Source: Neobacillus piezotolerans (GTDB lineage Bacteria > Bacillota > Bacilli > Bacillales > Cytobacillaceae). Taken from it: a DNA stretch of 64,000 bases. Below are positions 52,086 to 60,754 of the stretch, in pieces. Each line of letters begins with the position of its first letter. Within the stretch, counting starts at the first letter, position 1. The notes under the pieces were generated by a model. The model saw only the letters and a program-made list of their open reading frames with translations. It did no database searches and was not told where the DNA came from. The stretch is from NCBI RefSeq assembly GCF_003362805.1, contig NZ_QNQT01000002.1, forward strand, positions 124,001-188,000, in the 5' to 3' direction. Both the position numbers and the translations under genes were made by a program.

Positions 52086-52792
52086 TGCTGAAAGTGGATG
52101 GAATCAATGTGTATTACGGAAATATCCAGGCGTTAAAGGAAGTTTCCCTTGAAATAAATGAAGGTGAAATAGTCACGCTGATTGGTGCGAATGGCGCTGG
52201 GAAAAGCACTTTGCTGAAAACAATATCCGGGCTCCTGAAGCCAAAGCGGGGAAAAGTCAACTTTAAGGGGGATGAGATTGCCGGCAAGGCGGCTCAATCA
52301 ATCGTTAAAATGGGTATTTCCCATGTCCCCGAGGGGCGGCGTGTATTTTCGAATATGACTGTTGAGGAAAACCTTGAGCTTGGGGCGTTTCTCCGCAAGG
52401 ATAAAGAGGGCATCAAGGAGGATTTCAATAAAGTATACGATCTGTTTCCTCGGCTGTTGGAACGGAAAAAACAGCAGGCGGGAACACTGTCCGGCGGGGA
52501 ACAGCAGATGCTCGCCATGGGTCGCGCCCTGATGGCAAGGCCAAGGCTCCTTCTCCTTGATGAGCCGTCCATGGGACTTGCACCCCTTCTTGTAAAAACG
52601 ATTTTCAGGGTTATTACTGAAATTAATGAGACGGGGACAACGATTCTGCTCGTTGAACAAAATGCCCATATGGCATTGTCGATCGCCAACCGCGCTTATG
52701 TCATTGAAACCGGCCGGGTAGTCCTATCGGGAACAGCCGCCGAGCTGAATGAAAGTGAACAAGTGAAAATGGCTTACCTTGGCGGGCATTGA
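52085..52792 (+). CDS. livF: Branched-chain amino-acid ABC ATPase LivF
   Basis: 235 residues from ATG 52085, six bases after GAGGAGGT; the GTG at 52082 is too close to that site. Walker A GANGAGKST, ISHVPEGRRVFSNMTVEENL, signature LSGGEQQM and Walker B LLLLDEPSMGLAP are the LivF pattern. It completes the livJHMGF operon. Confidence 0.95.
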   Translation: MLKVDGINVYYGNIQALKEVSLEINEGEIVTLIGANGAGKSTLLKTISGLLKPKRGKVNFKGDEIAGKAAQSIVKMGISHVPEGRRVFSNMTVEENLELGAFLRKDKEGIKEDFNKVYDLFPRLLERKKQQAGTLSGGEQQMLAMGRALMARPRLLLLDEPSMGLAPLLVKTIFRVITEINETGTTILLVEQNAHMALSIANRAYVIETGRVVLSGTAAELNESEQVKMAYLGGH

Positions 52793-52873
52793 TAGTGAAC
52801 TAGCCATGTTTTTAGGGGCCATAAATAGTGAAAAGTAAAAGGGGCATATGTGGTGCCACTTAACTAGCCATTT

Positions 52874-52909
52874 AAAACCATCCTTCCTATGTCAAGAGGG
52901 GTGGTTTTT
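52874..52909 (+). terminator. Terminator of the liv operon
   Basis: AAAACCATCC (52874-52883) pairs with GGGGTGGTTTT (52898-52908) with G-T pairing, 14-nt loop and T-run. Confidence 0.75.
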
Positions 52910-52965
52910 AGCGTTCTTTGGCGAATTTTGTTTCCTGGGAAATAATTTTAAAAAAAGAGGTGATA

Positions 52966-52979
52966 AGTGTCTTGACACC
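52966..52979 (+). promoter_or_regulatory. Candidate NiaR (niacin) operator
   Basis: GTGTC-TT-GACAC (52967-52978) with flanking A and C is a compact dyad containing TGACACCTGT-type sequence, as reported for NiaR/YrxA sites. It lies 77 bp before niaP and contains a TTGACA that could be a -35 element. NiaR control of niaP is known in Firmicutes. The exact match to the published motif is from memory. Confidence 0.5.
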
Positions 52980-53055
52980 TGTTAAAATAAAAAACAGGCA
53001 AATTGATTATTATGCCAATGGGTATATTAATTGAAACAGAACTCAGGGGGAAAAA

Positions 53056-54261
53056 ATGAAAAAATCACAAACGATCTCAGAGAAAAAATTATTGGGTATT
53101 GCCGGGCTCGGGTGGATGTTTGACGCAATGGATGTCGGGATGCTTTCGTTCATCATCGCAGCGCTCAAGATTGATTGGGGCCTGACGCCAAAAGAGATGG
53201 GCTGGATTGGCAGCATCAACTCAATTGGAATGGCGGTGGGGGCGCTCTTATTCGGCCTAATGGCAGACAAGGTTGGCCGTAAAAATGTCTTTATTATAAC
53301 GCTTTTATTATTTTCCGTCGGAAGCGGTCTGTCGGCCCTGACTACTTCACTTGCCCTATTCCTTGTTCTGCGTTTCATGATTGGGATGGGGCTTGGCGGT
53401 GAGCTCCCCGTCGCCTCAACACTTGTTTCGGAAAGCGTCCCGGCGGATAAACGAGGCAGGGTCGTCGTGCTGCTTGAAAGTTTTTGGGCATTTGGCTGGC
53501 TCATTGCCGCGGTCATTTCCTATTTCGTCATTCCGAAATTCGGGTGGCAGACAGCGCTTATCCTCGGAGCCATCCCGGCGCTTTATGCGATTTATCTAAG
53601 GATTAACCTCCCGGATTCACCACGCTATGTGACCATTCAGGAAAAGAAGAAACCTTCCATCCTTGAAGGGATCAAAACGCTTTGGTCGGGTAAATATCTC
53701 CGTCCGACTGTGATGCTCTGGATTCTTTGGTTCTGTGTTGTATTTTCTTACTACGGCATGTTTTTATGGCTTCCGTCCGTTATGATCATGAAGGGCTTCA
53801 GCATGATTAAAAGCTTCCAATATGTATTGATCATGACGCTGGCCCAGCTCCCTGGCTATTTTACAGCCGCTTATTTCATTGAAAAAATCGGCAGGAAATT
53901 CGTCCTTATTGTGTATTTGGCCGGAACTGCAGCAAGCGCTTATTTCTTTGGCACCACAGACACTCTCTGGGTCCTTCTTATGGCCGGTGCATTCCTGTCA
54001 TTCTTCAACCTTGGGGCATGGGGTGCGCTTTATGCATATTCACCTGAGCAATATCCAACATCGGTCAGGGGAACAGGCACCGGAATGGCCGCTTCCTTCG
54101 GCCGGGTCGGTGGCGTCCTGGGTCCGCTTTTAGTTCCGTATCTTTCCGCGCAAGGATACTCGATTCAGCTTATATTCTCGATATTTTGCCTGTCCATCCT
54201 TATCGGCGCAGCCGCTGTGTTCTTTCTTGGACGTGAAACGAAGAATCTGGAGCTTGATTAA
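53056..54261 (+). CDS. niaP: Niacin/nicotinamide MFS transporter NiaP
   Basis: 401 residues; ATG 53056 with GGGGG. Twelve helices of the sugar-porter-like MFS fold. LLGIAGLGWMFDAMDVGMLSFIIAAL, GGELPVASTLVSE and FSYYGMFLWLPSVM match the NiaP (YceI) family closely. It imports niacin for NAD salvage. A NiaR-like dyad upstream supports the assignment. Monocistronic with its own terminator. Confidence 0.88.
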   Translation: MKKSQTISEKKLLGIAGLGWMFDAMDVGMLSFIIAALKIDWGLTPKEMGWIGSINSIGMAVGALLFGLMADKVGRKNVFIITLLLFSVGSGLSALTTSLALFLVLRFMIGMGLGGELPVASTLVSESVPADKRGRVVVLLESFWAFGWLIAAVISYFVIPKFGWQTALILGAIPALYAIYLRINLPDSPRYVTIQEKKKPSILEGIKTLWSGKYLRPTVMLWILWFCVVFSYYGMFLWLPSVMIMKGFSMIKSFQYVLIMTLAQLPGYFTAAYFIEKIGRKFVLIVYLAGTAASAYFFGTTDTLWVLLMAGAFLSFFNLGAWGALYAYSPEQYPTSVRGTGTGMAASFGRVGGVLGPLLVPYLSAQGYSIQLIFSIFCLSILIGAAAVFFLGRETKNLELD

Positions 54262-54277
54262 GTATTTAGAGATTGCA

Positions 54278-54308
54278 AAGGTGCCTGGGTTTCCGGGCGC
54301 CTTTTTTT
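54278..54308 (+). terminator. Terminator of niaP
   Basis: An 11-bp stem with G-T pairs (54278-54288 with 54293-54303) and seven T. Confidence 0.85.
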
Positions 54309-54443
54309 CGCTTTAAAGATTGCTGATTTGTACGTTATTGCTAAAACTTGAAAAAAGTTAACAGAAAATTCATATTTGTTGCAGGGTTAGAAAAGGGTTT
54401 TCCATAAAATTAAGGTTAGAACATATGAAAGGAAGCTGAGTTT

Positions 54444-55352
54444 ATGAATTTGAAAGAACGAACAGAATCTGTAGCGCTGCGTTGCTTGGGGTCTTTGAAT
54501 GCGCGTATGGAACTGTCTGAGAGCGAAAAGTTTTACTTGTCGAATCTGGAGGCGGGATTCGAGGGGGAGGTGGCATTCGACAAGCTTTCCGCTAAGCTTA
54601 AGGAAGAAAGGTATATTTTGAATGATATGTTACTTGAGGCAAACCGCTCTGATTTCCAAATTGATTCGATTATTATTTCCGAGGGGATCATTGACGCGAT
54701 TGATGTAAAGTATTTCAAGGGTGATTATGTATGGAAAGATGGTGAGATTTACACGAGGCAGACCGGCTATAAATGCAAGAATCCTTTCGAGCAGCTAAAT
54801 AGAAGCAATTATCTTTTCAATCAATACCTCCGTGAGAACAAGCTGAATTTCCTCGTTCGATTCACTCTGGTCTTCAACCACCCTGAATTCACCTTATACA
54901 ATGCTCCCGAAGACGATTCTATTATTCTCTCGACCCAGGTAAACCGGTTCATGGCCGAAATGGACAGCCGTCCTTCCAAACTGCATGATGGCCATAAGAA
55001 ACTGGCTAATATTTTATTAACATCCAATAAGGATGGCAGCAACTATTCCAAGTTGCCGGCGTATACGTATGAGGGGATTAAGAAGGGGATATTTTGTGAG
55101 AAGTGCCTTTCCAAAATGAATACTTTCAATAAGCATTTTTTAATCTGTAGTAATTGCGGTCGCCAGGAAAAGATTGAGAATGCCATTGTGAGGAGCGCCA
55201 ACGAGTTGAAATTGCTTTTCCCTGAAATAAAATTGACGGTCCAAACGATAAATGAATGGTGCAGGGCTGGCCTTAGCAGCCGTACTTATTTAAGGGCTTT
55301 GCAAAAGTATTTTAGGGTTATGGGAAATAGTAAAAATACATACTATGAGTGA
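54444..55352 (+). CDS. NERD domain protein with C-terminal zinc ribbon
   Basis: 302 residues; ATG 54444 with GGAAGCTGAG. Residues about 36-150 match the nuclease-related domain: GEVAFDKL, FQIDSIIIS (D74) and IDVKYFKGDY (D87, K89), the last with Asp where Glu is common. C218, C221, C235 and C238 form a CxxC...CxxC zinc ribbon, and the C-terminal 60 residues are helical. NERD proteins are thought to cut or bind DNA; their biological role is mostly unknown. A 52-bp tandem repeat array begins 67 bp after the stop. Confidence 0.8.
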   Translation: MNLKERTESVALRCLGSLNARMELSESEKFYLSNLEAGFEGEVAFDKLSAKLKEERYILNDMLLEANRSDFQIDSIIISEGIIDAIDVKYFKGDYVWKDGEIYTRQTGYKCKNPFEQLNRSNYLFNQYLRENKLNFLVRFTLVFNHPEFTLYNAPEDDSIILSTQVNRFMAEMDSRPSKLHDGHKKLANILLTSNKDGSNYSKLPAYTYEGIKKGIFCEKCLSKMNTFNKHFLICSNCGRQEKIENAIVRSANELKLLFPEIKLTVQTINEWCRAGLSSRTYLRALQKYFRVMGNSKNTYYE

Positions 55353-55419
55353 TCTTCTTTGGGTCTACTTGGTTATGATAATAAGAATAAGATAATGCTT
55401 AAGGAAAAATTCCGAATGA

Positions 55420-55835
55420 GTGACATTCAAAGGCCAAAATCGCGTTTAAATGTCAGGCAAAGCATGGATGCGTGACATTTAAAGGCCGGAATCCCGTTTA
55501 AATGTCAGGCAAAGGCCGGATGCGTGACATTCAAAGGCCAAAATCCCGTTTAAATGTCAGGCAAAGGCAGGATGCGTGACATTCGAAGGCCCAAATCCGG
55601 TTCAAATGTCAGGCAAAGCCTGGATGCGTGACATTCAAAGGCCAGAATCCGGTTCAAATGTCAGGCAAAGGCCGGATGCGTGACATTCAAAGGCCCAAAT
55701 CCGGTTCAAATGTCAGGCAAAGCCTGGATGCGTGACATTCAAAGGCCCAAATCGAGTTCAAATGTCACGCAACCCCCGGATGCGTGACATTCGAATGCCG
55801 AAATCCGGTTCAAATGTCACGCACCCCCAGGATGC
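55420..55835. repeat. Eight tandem copies of a 52-bp dyad-containing repeat
   Basis: GTGACA recurs at 55420, 55472, 55524, 55576, 55628, 55680, 55732, 55784 and 55836, exactly 52 bp apart. Each unit has TGACATTYRAA on the left and an inverted AATGTCA about 18 bp later. In the second unit the arms are 11-bp perfect. Copies differ at a few positions only, and the last two drift. The ninth copy breaks off after TGACA. There is no open frame through it and no unique spacer. Confidence 0.93.
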
Positions 55836-55904
55836 GTGACAACAACGCGCCAAAGTCCGTAAAAAGGTGCCAAGCACACCCCAAAACAAACTAATTCCCA
55901 ACCA

Positions 55905-55946
55905 AAAAACCCATCGGATCAACGGCAAGCCGATCCAGTGGGTTTT
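55905..55946 (-). terminator. Terminator of the second amino-acid ABC operon
   Basis: AAAACCCATCGGATC (55906-55920) pairs with GATCCAGTGGGTTTT (55932-55946), about 13 of 15 bases, with T-run on the minus strand. Confidence 0.85.
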
Positions 55947-55990
55947 AATTTTTCCAAAAAAAGCAATTGCCTCTTACCCAGCCACAGCTG

Positions 55991-56734
55991 TCACTTTAAC
56001 CCCGTAGAGCTCAGGAACTCGCGTGTCCTTTCCTCTTTCGGATTGCTGAAAAATTCATCGGGATGGCCCTTTTCGATGATGACGCCGCCATCCATGAAAA
56101 CCATCCAGTCGGCGACTTCCCTGGCAAAGCCCATCTCGTGGGTGACGACGATCATGGTCATGCCATCCACGGCGAGTTCTTTCATCGTCTGGAGCACCTC
56201 GCCGACAAGTTCGGGGTCGAGCGCCGATGTTGGTTCATCAAAGAGCATGATATCGGGCTTCATGGCCAGTGCGCGGGCGATGGCGACACGCTGCTTTTGT
56301 CCGCCTGAAAGCTTGCTTGGATATACATCAGCCTTATCCTCAAGGCCAACTTTCTGGAGGAGCTCCATCGCGTCCTTTGTGGCTTCCTCCTTGGATATCT
56401 TTTTCACATGGACTGGTGCTTCGATGATATTTTCAAGCACTGTCATATGGGGAAATAGATTGAAGTGCTGGAACACCATGCCGACATGCTGGCGGACTTC
56501 ATTGATATCATGGGTTTGCGGAAGGACTTCCTGGCCATTCAGAATAATTTTGCCATTATCCTTTCTTTCAAGGAAATTCAGGCAGCGGAGCAGGGTGCTT
56601 TTACCAGAACCGCTCGCGCCGACGAGGCAAACTACATCACTTTCATAGACGGATAGATTAATATTTTTTAAAACATGCAAATCTCCGAATGATTTATTTA
56701 AATTTTCGACTCTGATCATTTCACGTGTTTCCAT
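55991..56734 (-). CDS. Polar amino-acid ABC transporter ATP-binding protein
   Basis: 247 residues. Walker [11 protein letters not shown]-loop VFQHFNLFP, signature LSGGQKQR, Walker [16 protein letters not shown]-loop VTHEM. GlnQ/TcyC subfamily. It is the last gene of a binding protein-permease-ATPase operon on the minus strand and is paralogous to the lysine-type ATPase at 13650. Substrate unknown; candidates are glutamine, arginine or cystine. Confidence 0.93.
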   Translation of the reverse strand: METREMIRVENLNKSFGDLHVLKNINLSVYESDVVCLVGASGSGKSTLLRCLNFLERKDNGKIILNGQEVLPQTHDINEVRQHVGMVFQHFNLFPHMTVLENIIEAPVHVKKISKEEATKDAMELLQKVGLEDKADVYPSKLSGGQKQRVAIARALAMKPDIMLFDEPTSALDPELVGEVLQTMKELAVDGMTMIVVTHEMGFAREVADWMVFMDGGVIIEKGHPDEFFSNPKEERTREFLSSTGLK

Positions 56735-56745
56735 TATATTTCCTC

Positions 56746-57411
56746 CTATCGGTCGCTGACGGCCAGTCTCTTTTCAAAACGGTTGACAATAAATGTGAGC
56801 AGGGCGACGAGGATCAGGTAGTATACCGCGACAATCAGCAAATAGGTCATTTCGTCGAAATTGTTTGATCCAAGTGTAGTCGCCACGTTGAATAGTTCGT
56901 TCATTGAAATGAAGGCGGCGAGTGACGAGTCTTTAAGACCGATAATGAATTGGTTGCCAAGCGGCGGAAGGGCGCGGCGGAACGCCTGGGGTAAAATAAT
57001 CCTCCGCATTGTAAGCCATTTGCTCATCCCGAGTGAACGGCCCGCTTCCATTTGGCCATTATCGACCGCCTGGATGGAGCCGCGGAATATTTCAGCGATG
57101 TAGGCGCCATTGTGAAAGGCTAGCGCCAAAGATGCGGCCCAGAAGTCCGGCAAAAGAAAGATGCCGCTAATCCCGAAATACAAAATGAAAATCTGGACAA
57201 TTAGCGGAGTTCCGCGCACAAGGTATACATAGGCGTCAGAGATATAGCCGAGCGCTTTCACCCTTGAAATTTTCAGAAGGGCGAAAAATAGCCCGATGAC
57301 AATACCGACCAGCACCGACACTACAGTAAGTTTTAATGTTAAAAGCATGGCGTCCATGAACAGCCCGCTGCTATCGATTAACGTATTGAAGAAGTGTGAA
57401 AAACTAGGCAA
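56746..57411 (-). CDS. Polar amino-acid ABC transporter permease
   Basis: About 221 residues from TTG 57411 (AAGGAAG ribosome site); a GTG at 57432 is the longer alternative. Five helices with [18 protein letters not shown] and the [28 protein letters not shown] loop of His/Glu/Gln-type permeases. The ATPase follows 11 bp later. It is the channel of the importer. Confidence 0.92.
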   Translation of the reverse strand: MPSFSHFFNTLIDSSGLFMDAMLLTLKLTVVSVLVGIVIGLFFALLKISRVKALGYISDAYVYLVRGTPLIVQIFILYFGISGIFLLPDFWAASLALAFHNGAYIAEIFRGSIQAVDNGQMEAGRSLGMSKWLTMRRIILPQAFRRALPPLGNQFIIGLKDSSLAAFISMNELFNVATTLGSNNFDEMTYLLIVAVYYLILVALLTFIVNRFEKRLAVSDR

Positions 57412-57491
57412 AATAGGATCTTCCTTTCTCACTGGTTTATAGTCAGGGCCTCAACAAGCCTTGTAAACACGGGCCTTAAGGCGCGAATTGA

Positions 57492-58268
57492 TTATTCAGG
57501 TTTTTTGGTAATATCCTCACCAAAGAACTCTATTGATATTTTGCTCAAAGTTCCGTCTTCCCGGAGTGCTTCGAGTGCAGCGTTTACCTTTTTAAGGAGG
57601 GCGGGATTATCCTGAGGGAGGACGATCGCCTGTTCGCTTCGTTCAATCAGCTGCCGGCCCTCGATTTTAAAGCCTTCCTTTTTCGCGCTTTTTCCGGTAA
57701 CAAAATCGGTGATGACCGCATCGTGCCTTCCGATGCTAAGGGCTTTCAGCGCGGTGATGTCACTGTCGTACATTTTTAGATTGGAGGTATACTTGCTGGC
57801 GGTATCTGCGTATGTAGAGCCTTTTGCAACGGCAACCTCTTTCCCTTTTAAATCTTCAACAGTTTTAATCCCGCTGTCTGGTCGGACAAAAATTTGCGGC
57901 CCTGAATAATAATAAGGAGTAGAAAAGGAGACATGCTTGCTCCTTTGGGGATTGATGGTGTGTGAAGCTACCGCGGCGTCCGCGCGGCCAGTTTTAACCC
58001 CTTCGACAATTCCTTTGAATTTCATCCTCTTTGGGATGGGTTTGAGGCCCATTTCCTTTGCGACAGCCTTGCCAACCTCGACATCAAACCCGGTTAATTC
58101 AAGGTCATCCGTCATATAGCTGAAAGGCTTGAATTCACCCGACGCGGCAAAAGCAAACTCCCCCTCGCGAATAAGTTCGCTTCCATCGGCGAGCTTGTGC
58201 TTTTCGGCACAGCCGGAAAATAGCAAGATAGCAACCAAGCAAAAAGCATATAATTTCCATCTATTCAT
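57492..58268 (-). CDS. Polar amino-acid ABC transporter, binding lipoprotein
   Basis: 258 residues. Lipoprotein signal with FSGC lipobox at about residue 20. SBP family 3: FAFAASGEFKPFSY, LTGFDVEVGKAVAKEMGLKP and RADAAVASHTINPQR. First gene of the operon. It has no riboswitch, unlike the lysine-type operon. Ligand unknown. Confidence 0.92.
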   Translation of the reverse strand: MNRWKLYAFCLVAILLFSGCAEKHKLADGSELIREGEFAFAASGEFKPFSYMTDDLELTGFDVEVGKAVAKEMGLKPIPKRMKFKGIVEGVKTGRADAAVASHTINPQRSKHVSFSTPYYYSGPQIFVRPDSGIKTVEDLKGKEVAVAKGSTYADTASKYTSNLKMYDSDITALKALSIGRHDAVITDFVTGKSAKKEGFKIEGRQLIERSEQAIVLPQDNPALLKKVNAALEALREDGTLSKISIEFFGEDITKKPE

Positions 58269-58389
58269 CTTAACGGTAAAACCCCTTTCTCCTGCGACTG
58301 ATAGAATTATTTACCCTTATGCCAGTATAATAATCCTGTTTCCTAAAGAAACTTCCTTCGATTAGGCGTTGGGTAATGGAATGAAAAAT

Positions 58390-58415
58390 AAAAAGAGCCC
58401 TCAAAAAAAGGGCTC
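58390..58415 (-). terminator. Terminator of the radical SAM gene
   Basis: GAGCCCT (58395-58401) pairs with AGGGCTC (58409-58415), 7-nt loop, T-rich on the minus strand. It lies 7 bp after the stop. Confidence 0.85.
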
Positions 58416-58421
58416 AATTCC

Positions 58422-60209
58422 TTATATGTCGAGTTTTACCTGATGGCGCACTTTTGGATGGAATTGCTTGCGGAGCTTGATGGCATATTCCTCGTAAAGC
58501 TGTTCCAAACCGACCATCGCAAGGGAGAAGAAGTTTGCATAGTTCTTTTGGACTTCCCACTTCAATTCGTTGCTGCCGCAAATACTATGTTTGTTCAATT
58601 CCTCGATTTCCTTCTTGATAGTTGCCAATTCTACTTCATATTCTTTCTCGGGAAGGGTCAGCAAATGGTCGATCCTTTCGATGTAATGGACGGATTTTTC
58701 GATTTTATTTTCAATGTCTTTGTAGCCTTCAAGATCAATTAGGTTGTATTTTAGCTTGAATTCATTTAGAAGCCTTGCTGATTCATAGGTTGCGTTCACT
58801 ATGTCATCCCGGGTCATCTCAAATGTTTCGTAGCTTAGCATATGCTTCCACGATGGCTGGGTAATCGCCTTACGGTGGTCCTCGAGCGAGTGGCAAAGTT
58901 TTTTGTAGCCGTAGCGGTCAGGATTCTCAAAAGCCGCGCTCGCCGGATCAAGGAATGGTGCCAGCGGGGCGACGAAATAGAACAGGCGCGGGTCTTCGCC
59001 GCATGCAAGATGGATGGTTTCGGCAAAATTAATGTTTTCAAGGGAGCTTTGGAAAGTCTGGCCGGGAATCCCGACCATAAAGAAAAGGTCAATCTTCTTG
59101 CAGCCGTGTTTCAAAGCGTATTGTAATGTATCGATGACCTTTCTATTGCTGCAATGGAATTTTCCATTCAAGCGCCGCAGCTCTTCGTCATGTGTCTCAA
59201 GAGTCAGTTCAACGCTGTATTTTGGAACAGCCTCATTGATTTGTTTAAAAAAGCTTTCATCCGCGTATTGGAACAATTCAAAAACCAGTTCATTTTTTAA
59301 ATTCATGCCTTTTAGAAGCTGTAAAAACTCCTCCACATACTTTTTGCCGCCCTGGCGGATGTCATGAAGGATAAAAATCGGCGCCCTGCTGAAGCGCTGG
59401 ATGAACTGGATATCTTCTATTAATTTTGCAGGGGATCTTAAGGCGAGGGACTTGCGGTTGCAGTTTTGCTCATAGCCTTCCTTTGATCCGCCGCAAATAA
59501 GGCAATTCTGGGTGCAGCCCCTAGCTGTCAGGATGGCTGTGTTCGGATACTGGAGCCAGCCGTTATAGGGAAGGGGATCCATGAAATTTTTATACTTGAA
59601 AACAGACCGGATTGTGTAACGATAGCCAGGGACGTCAAACTCATCAAGATCCTTTGGCACATAGGATAGAGGGTTAAAACCAATTTCCGCGCCTTTTTTC
59701 CACGTCAGGTTCGGGATGTCCTCAAAATGGGTATTCCCGAATTCAAGCTTATTCATTAGCATGAGCACTAATTTTTCAGTCGAGTCACCGCGCACGACAA
59801 AGTCGATAAACGGATACTCAATTAATTCCTTATGGTAATAGGATGAGGATAACCCACCGAACATGATAGGCGTATCCGGATGGAGCCTTTTGACGATTTT
59901 GGCCAGTTCAATGCTGCCATGGGCATGGGGAAGCCAATGAAGGTCGATTCCAAAGGCGCGGGCCTGGATGTTCGCCAATTTTTTCTCAACATTGAAATCA
60001 GGGTCCATCAGCATCCTGTTCGCAATATTGATAATCCTTACCTTTAGTCCGTACCTTTCAAGATAATCGGCGATGCTCGTCAGGCCGATCGGGTACATTT
60101 CAAAAACCGGAGAGGAAGGAACCACATCGCTGATTGGGCCGGCAAGAAGTGAATTTTTCCGGAAGTCATAAACACTCGGAGCATGCAGGAGAACCAAATC
60201 GTATTTCAT
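58422..60209 (-). CDS. B12-binding domain radical SAM protein
   Basis: 595 residues from ATG 60209 (GAGGGTGA); the frame is open upstream but has no site. Residues about 1-140 form a B12-binding-like Rossmann domain with MFGGLSSSYYHKELI. The radical SAM core has C232-x3-C236-x2-C239, which should bind a 4Fe-4S cluster. A helical C-terminal part (about 480-595) is unassigned. It resembles the uncharacterised B12/radical SAM family typified by an archaeal protein. Monocistronic with its own terminator; no substrate peptide or partner is adjacent, so the reaction is unknown. Confidence 0.85.
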   Translation of the reverse strand: MKYDLVLLHAPSVYDFRKNSLLAGPISDVVPSSPVFEMYPIGLTSIADYLERYGLKVRIINIANRMLMDPDFNVEKKLANIQARAFGIDLHWLPHAHGSIELAKIVKRLHPDTPIMFGGLSSSYYHKELIEYPFIDFVVRGDSTEKLVLMLMNKLEFGNTHFEDIPNLTWKKGAEIGFNPLSYVPKDLDEFDVPGYRYTIRSVFKYKNFMDPLPYNGWLQYPNTAILTARGCTQNCLICGGSKEGYEQNCNRKSLALRSPAKLIEDIQFIQRFSRAPIFILHDIRQGGKKYVEEFLQLLKGMNLKNELVFELFQYADESFFKQINEAVPKYSVELTLETHDEELRRLNGKFHCSNRKVIDTLQYALKHGCKKIDLFFMVGIPGQTFQSSLENINFAETIHLACGEDPRLFYFVAPLAPFLDPASAAFENPDRYGYKKLCHSLEDHRKAITQPSWKHMLSYETFEMTRDDIVNATYESARLLNEFKLKYNLIDLEGYKDIENKIEKSVHYIERIDHLLTLPEKEYEVELATIKKEIEELNKHSICGSNELKWEVQKNYANFFSLAMVGLEQLYEEYAIKLRKQFHPKVRHQVKLDI

Positions 60210-60342
60210 TTCGTCACCCTCTGTTAAGTAGTTACTCCCACGATTATCTTTATGTTGGAAAGGCACTGCCAACCAGCAAGGAAAGTGAGAGATTTATCTT
60301 TATGTAAGATGAACATTGAAGACTTGATAAAAACCGACAAAA

Positions 60343-60358
60343 TGTGAAGTTTTTCACA
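60343..60358. promoter_or_regulatory. Crp/Fnr-type palindrome
   Basis: TGTGA-N6-TCACA, an exact Crp/Fnr consensus dyad, in the 545-bp region between the divergent radical SAM and histidine kinase genes. An outer CCGACA/TGTCGG dyad (60334-60339, 60373-60378) encloses it. The Crp-type protein encoded at 20004-20720 has a recognition helix suited to TGTGA, so it is a possible regulator. Confidence 0.6.
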
Positions 60359-60503
60359 AAATAATTTAAGTCTGTCGGCAACCATTCACACCTACAGTGT
60401 AGTATAAAAAACAGTGGCTGGGTTTGGCATAGATTGACAAAAGCGTGACAAACCAGTCAATACTTCCATCAAATTTGTGGCAGTTGATAGCTGTTTTCAA
60501 TTT

Positions 60504-60520
60504 TACTACTAAAGTAGTAC
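60504..60520. promoter_or_regulatory. TACTAC/GTAGTA dyad in the kinase upstream region
   Basis: TACTAC-TAAA-GTAGTA, preceded at 17-nt spacing by TTGATA (60484-60489), so it overlaps a possible -10. Its reverse complement contains GTACTACTTT, the same 10-mer found before the subtilase at 63296. This suggests a shared operator for the NarL-type regulator. Confidence 0.5.
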
Positions 60521-60580
60521 TTAAAATATTGCTTTTGCTGAATAGGAGGGGATTGAAGAATTTGCGATAATGGCAGTAAA

Positions 60581-60646
60581 CAAACCCACGAATAGGTTTG
60601 TCCCAGCATCGGCCAGTGGCATGCCATTTGGCCGGTTTGGGTTTTC
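60581..60646 (+). other. Structured leader before the kinase gene
   Basis: Three nested pairings: CAAACC/GGTTTG (60581-60586, 60595-60600); GGCCA-TGGCA with TGCCA-TTGGCC (60611-60633); and an outer AAACCCA with TGGGTTT closing them, followed by TTTTCCCGCCTTTTT. The form is riboswitch- or attenuator-like but matches no class I know. Confidence 0.4.
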
Positions 60647-60754
60647 CCGCCTTTTTCATCATGAAAGAGGCTTTTTTATTGTACATCGAATGCAAATCAC
60701 ATAAAGTGTTATTAACAGAAAATTTTGAACTGGGATGGAAGGGGAAGAGGGTGA

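Noticed and set aside
55420-55835. CRISPR array
   Set aside because: The 52-bp units are contiguous and nearly identical throughout. There are no unique spacers and no cas genes nearby.
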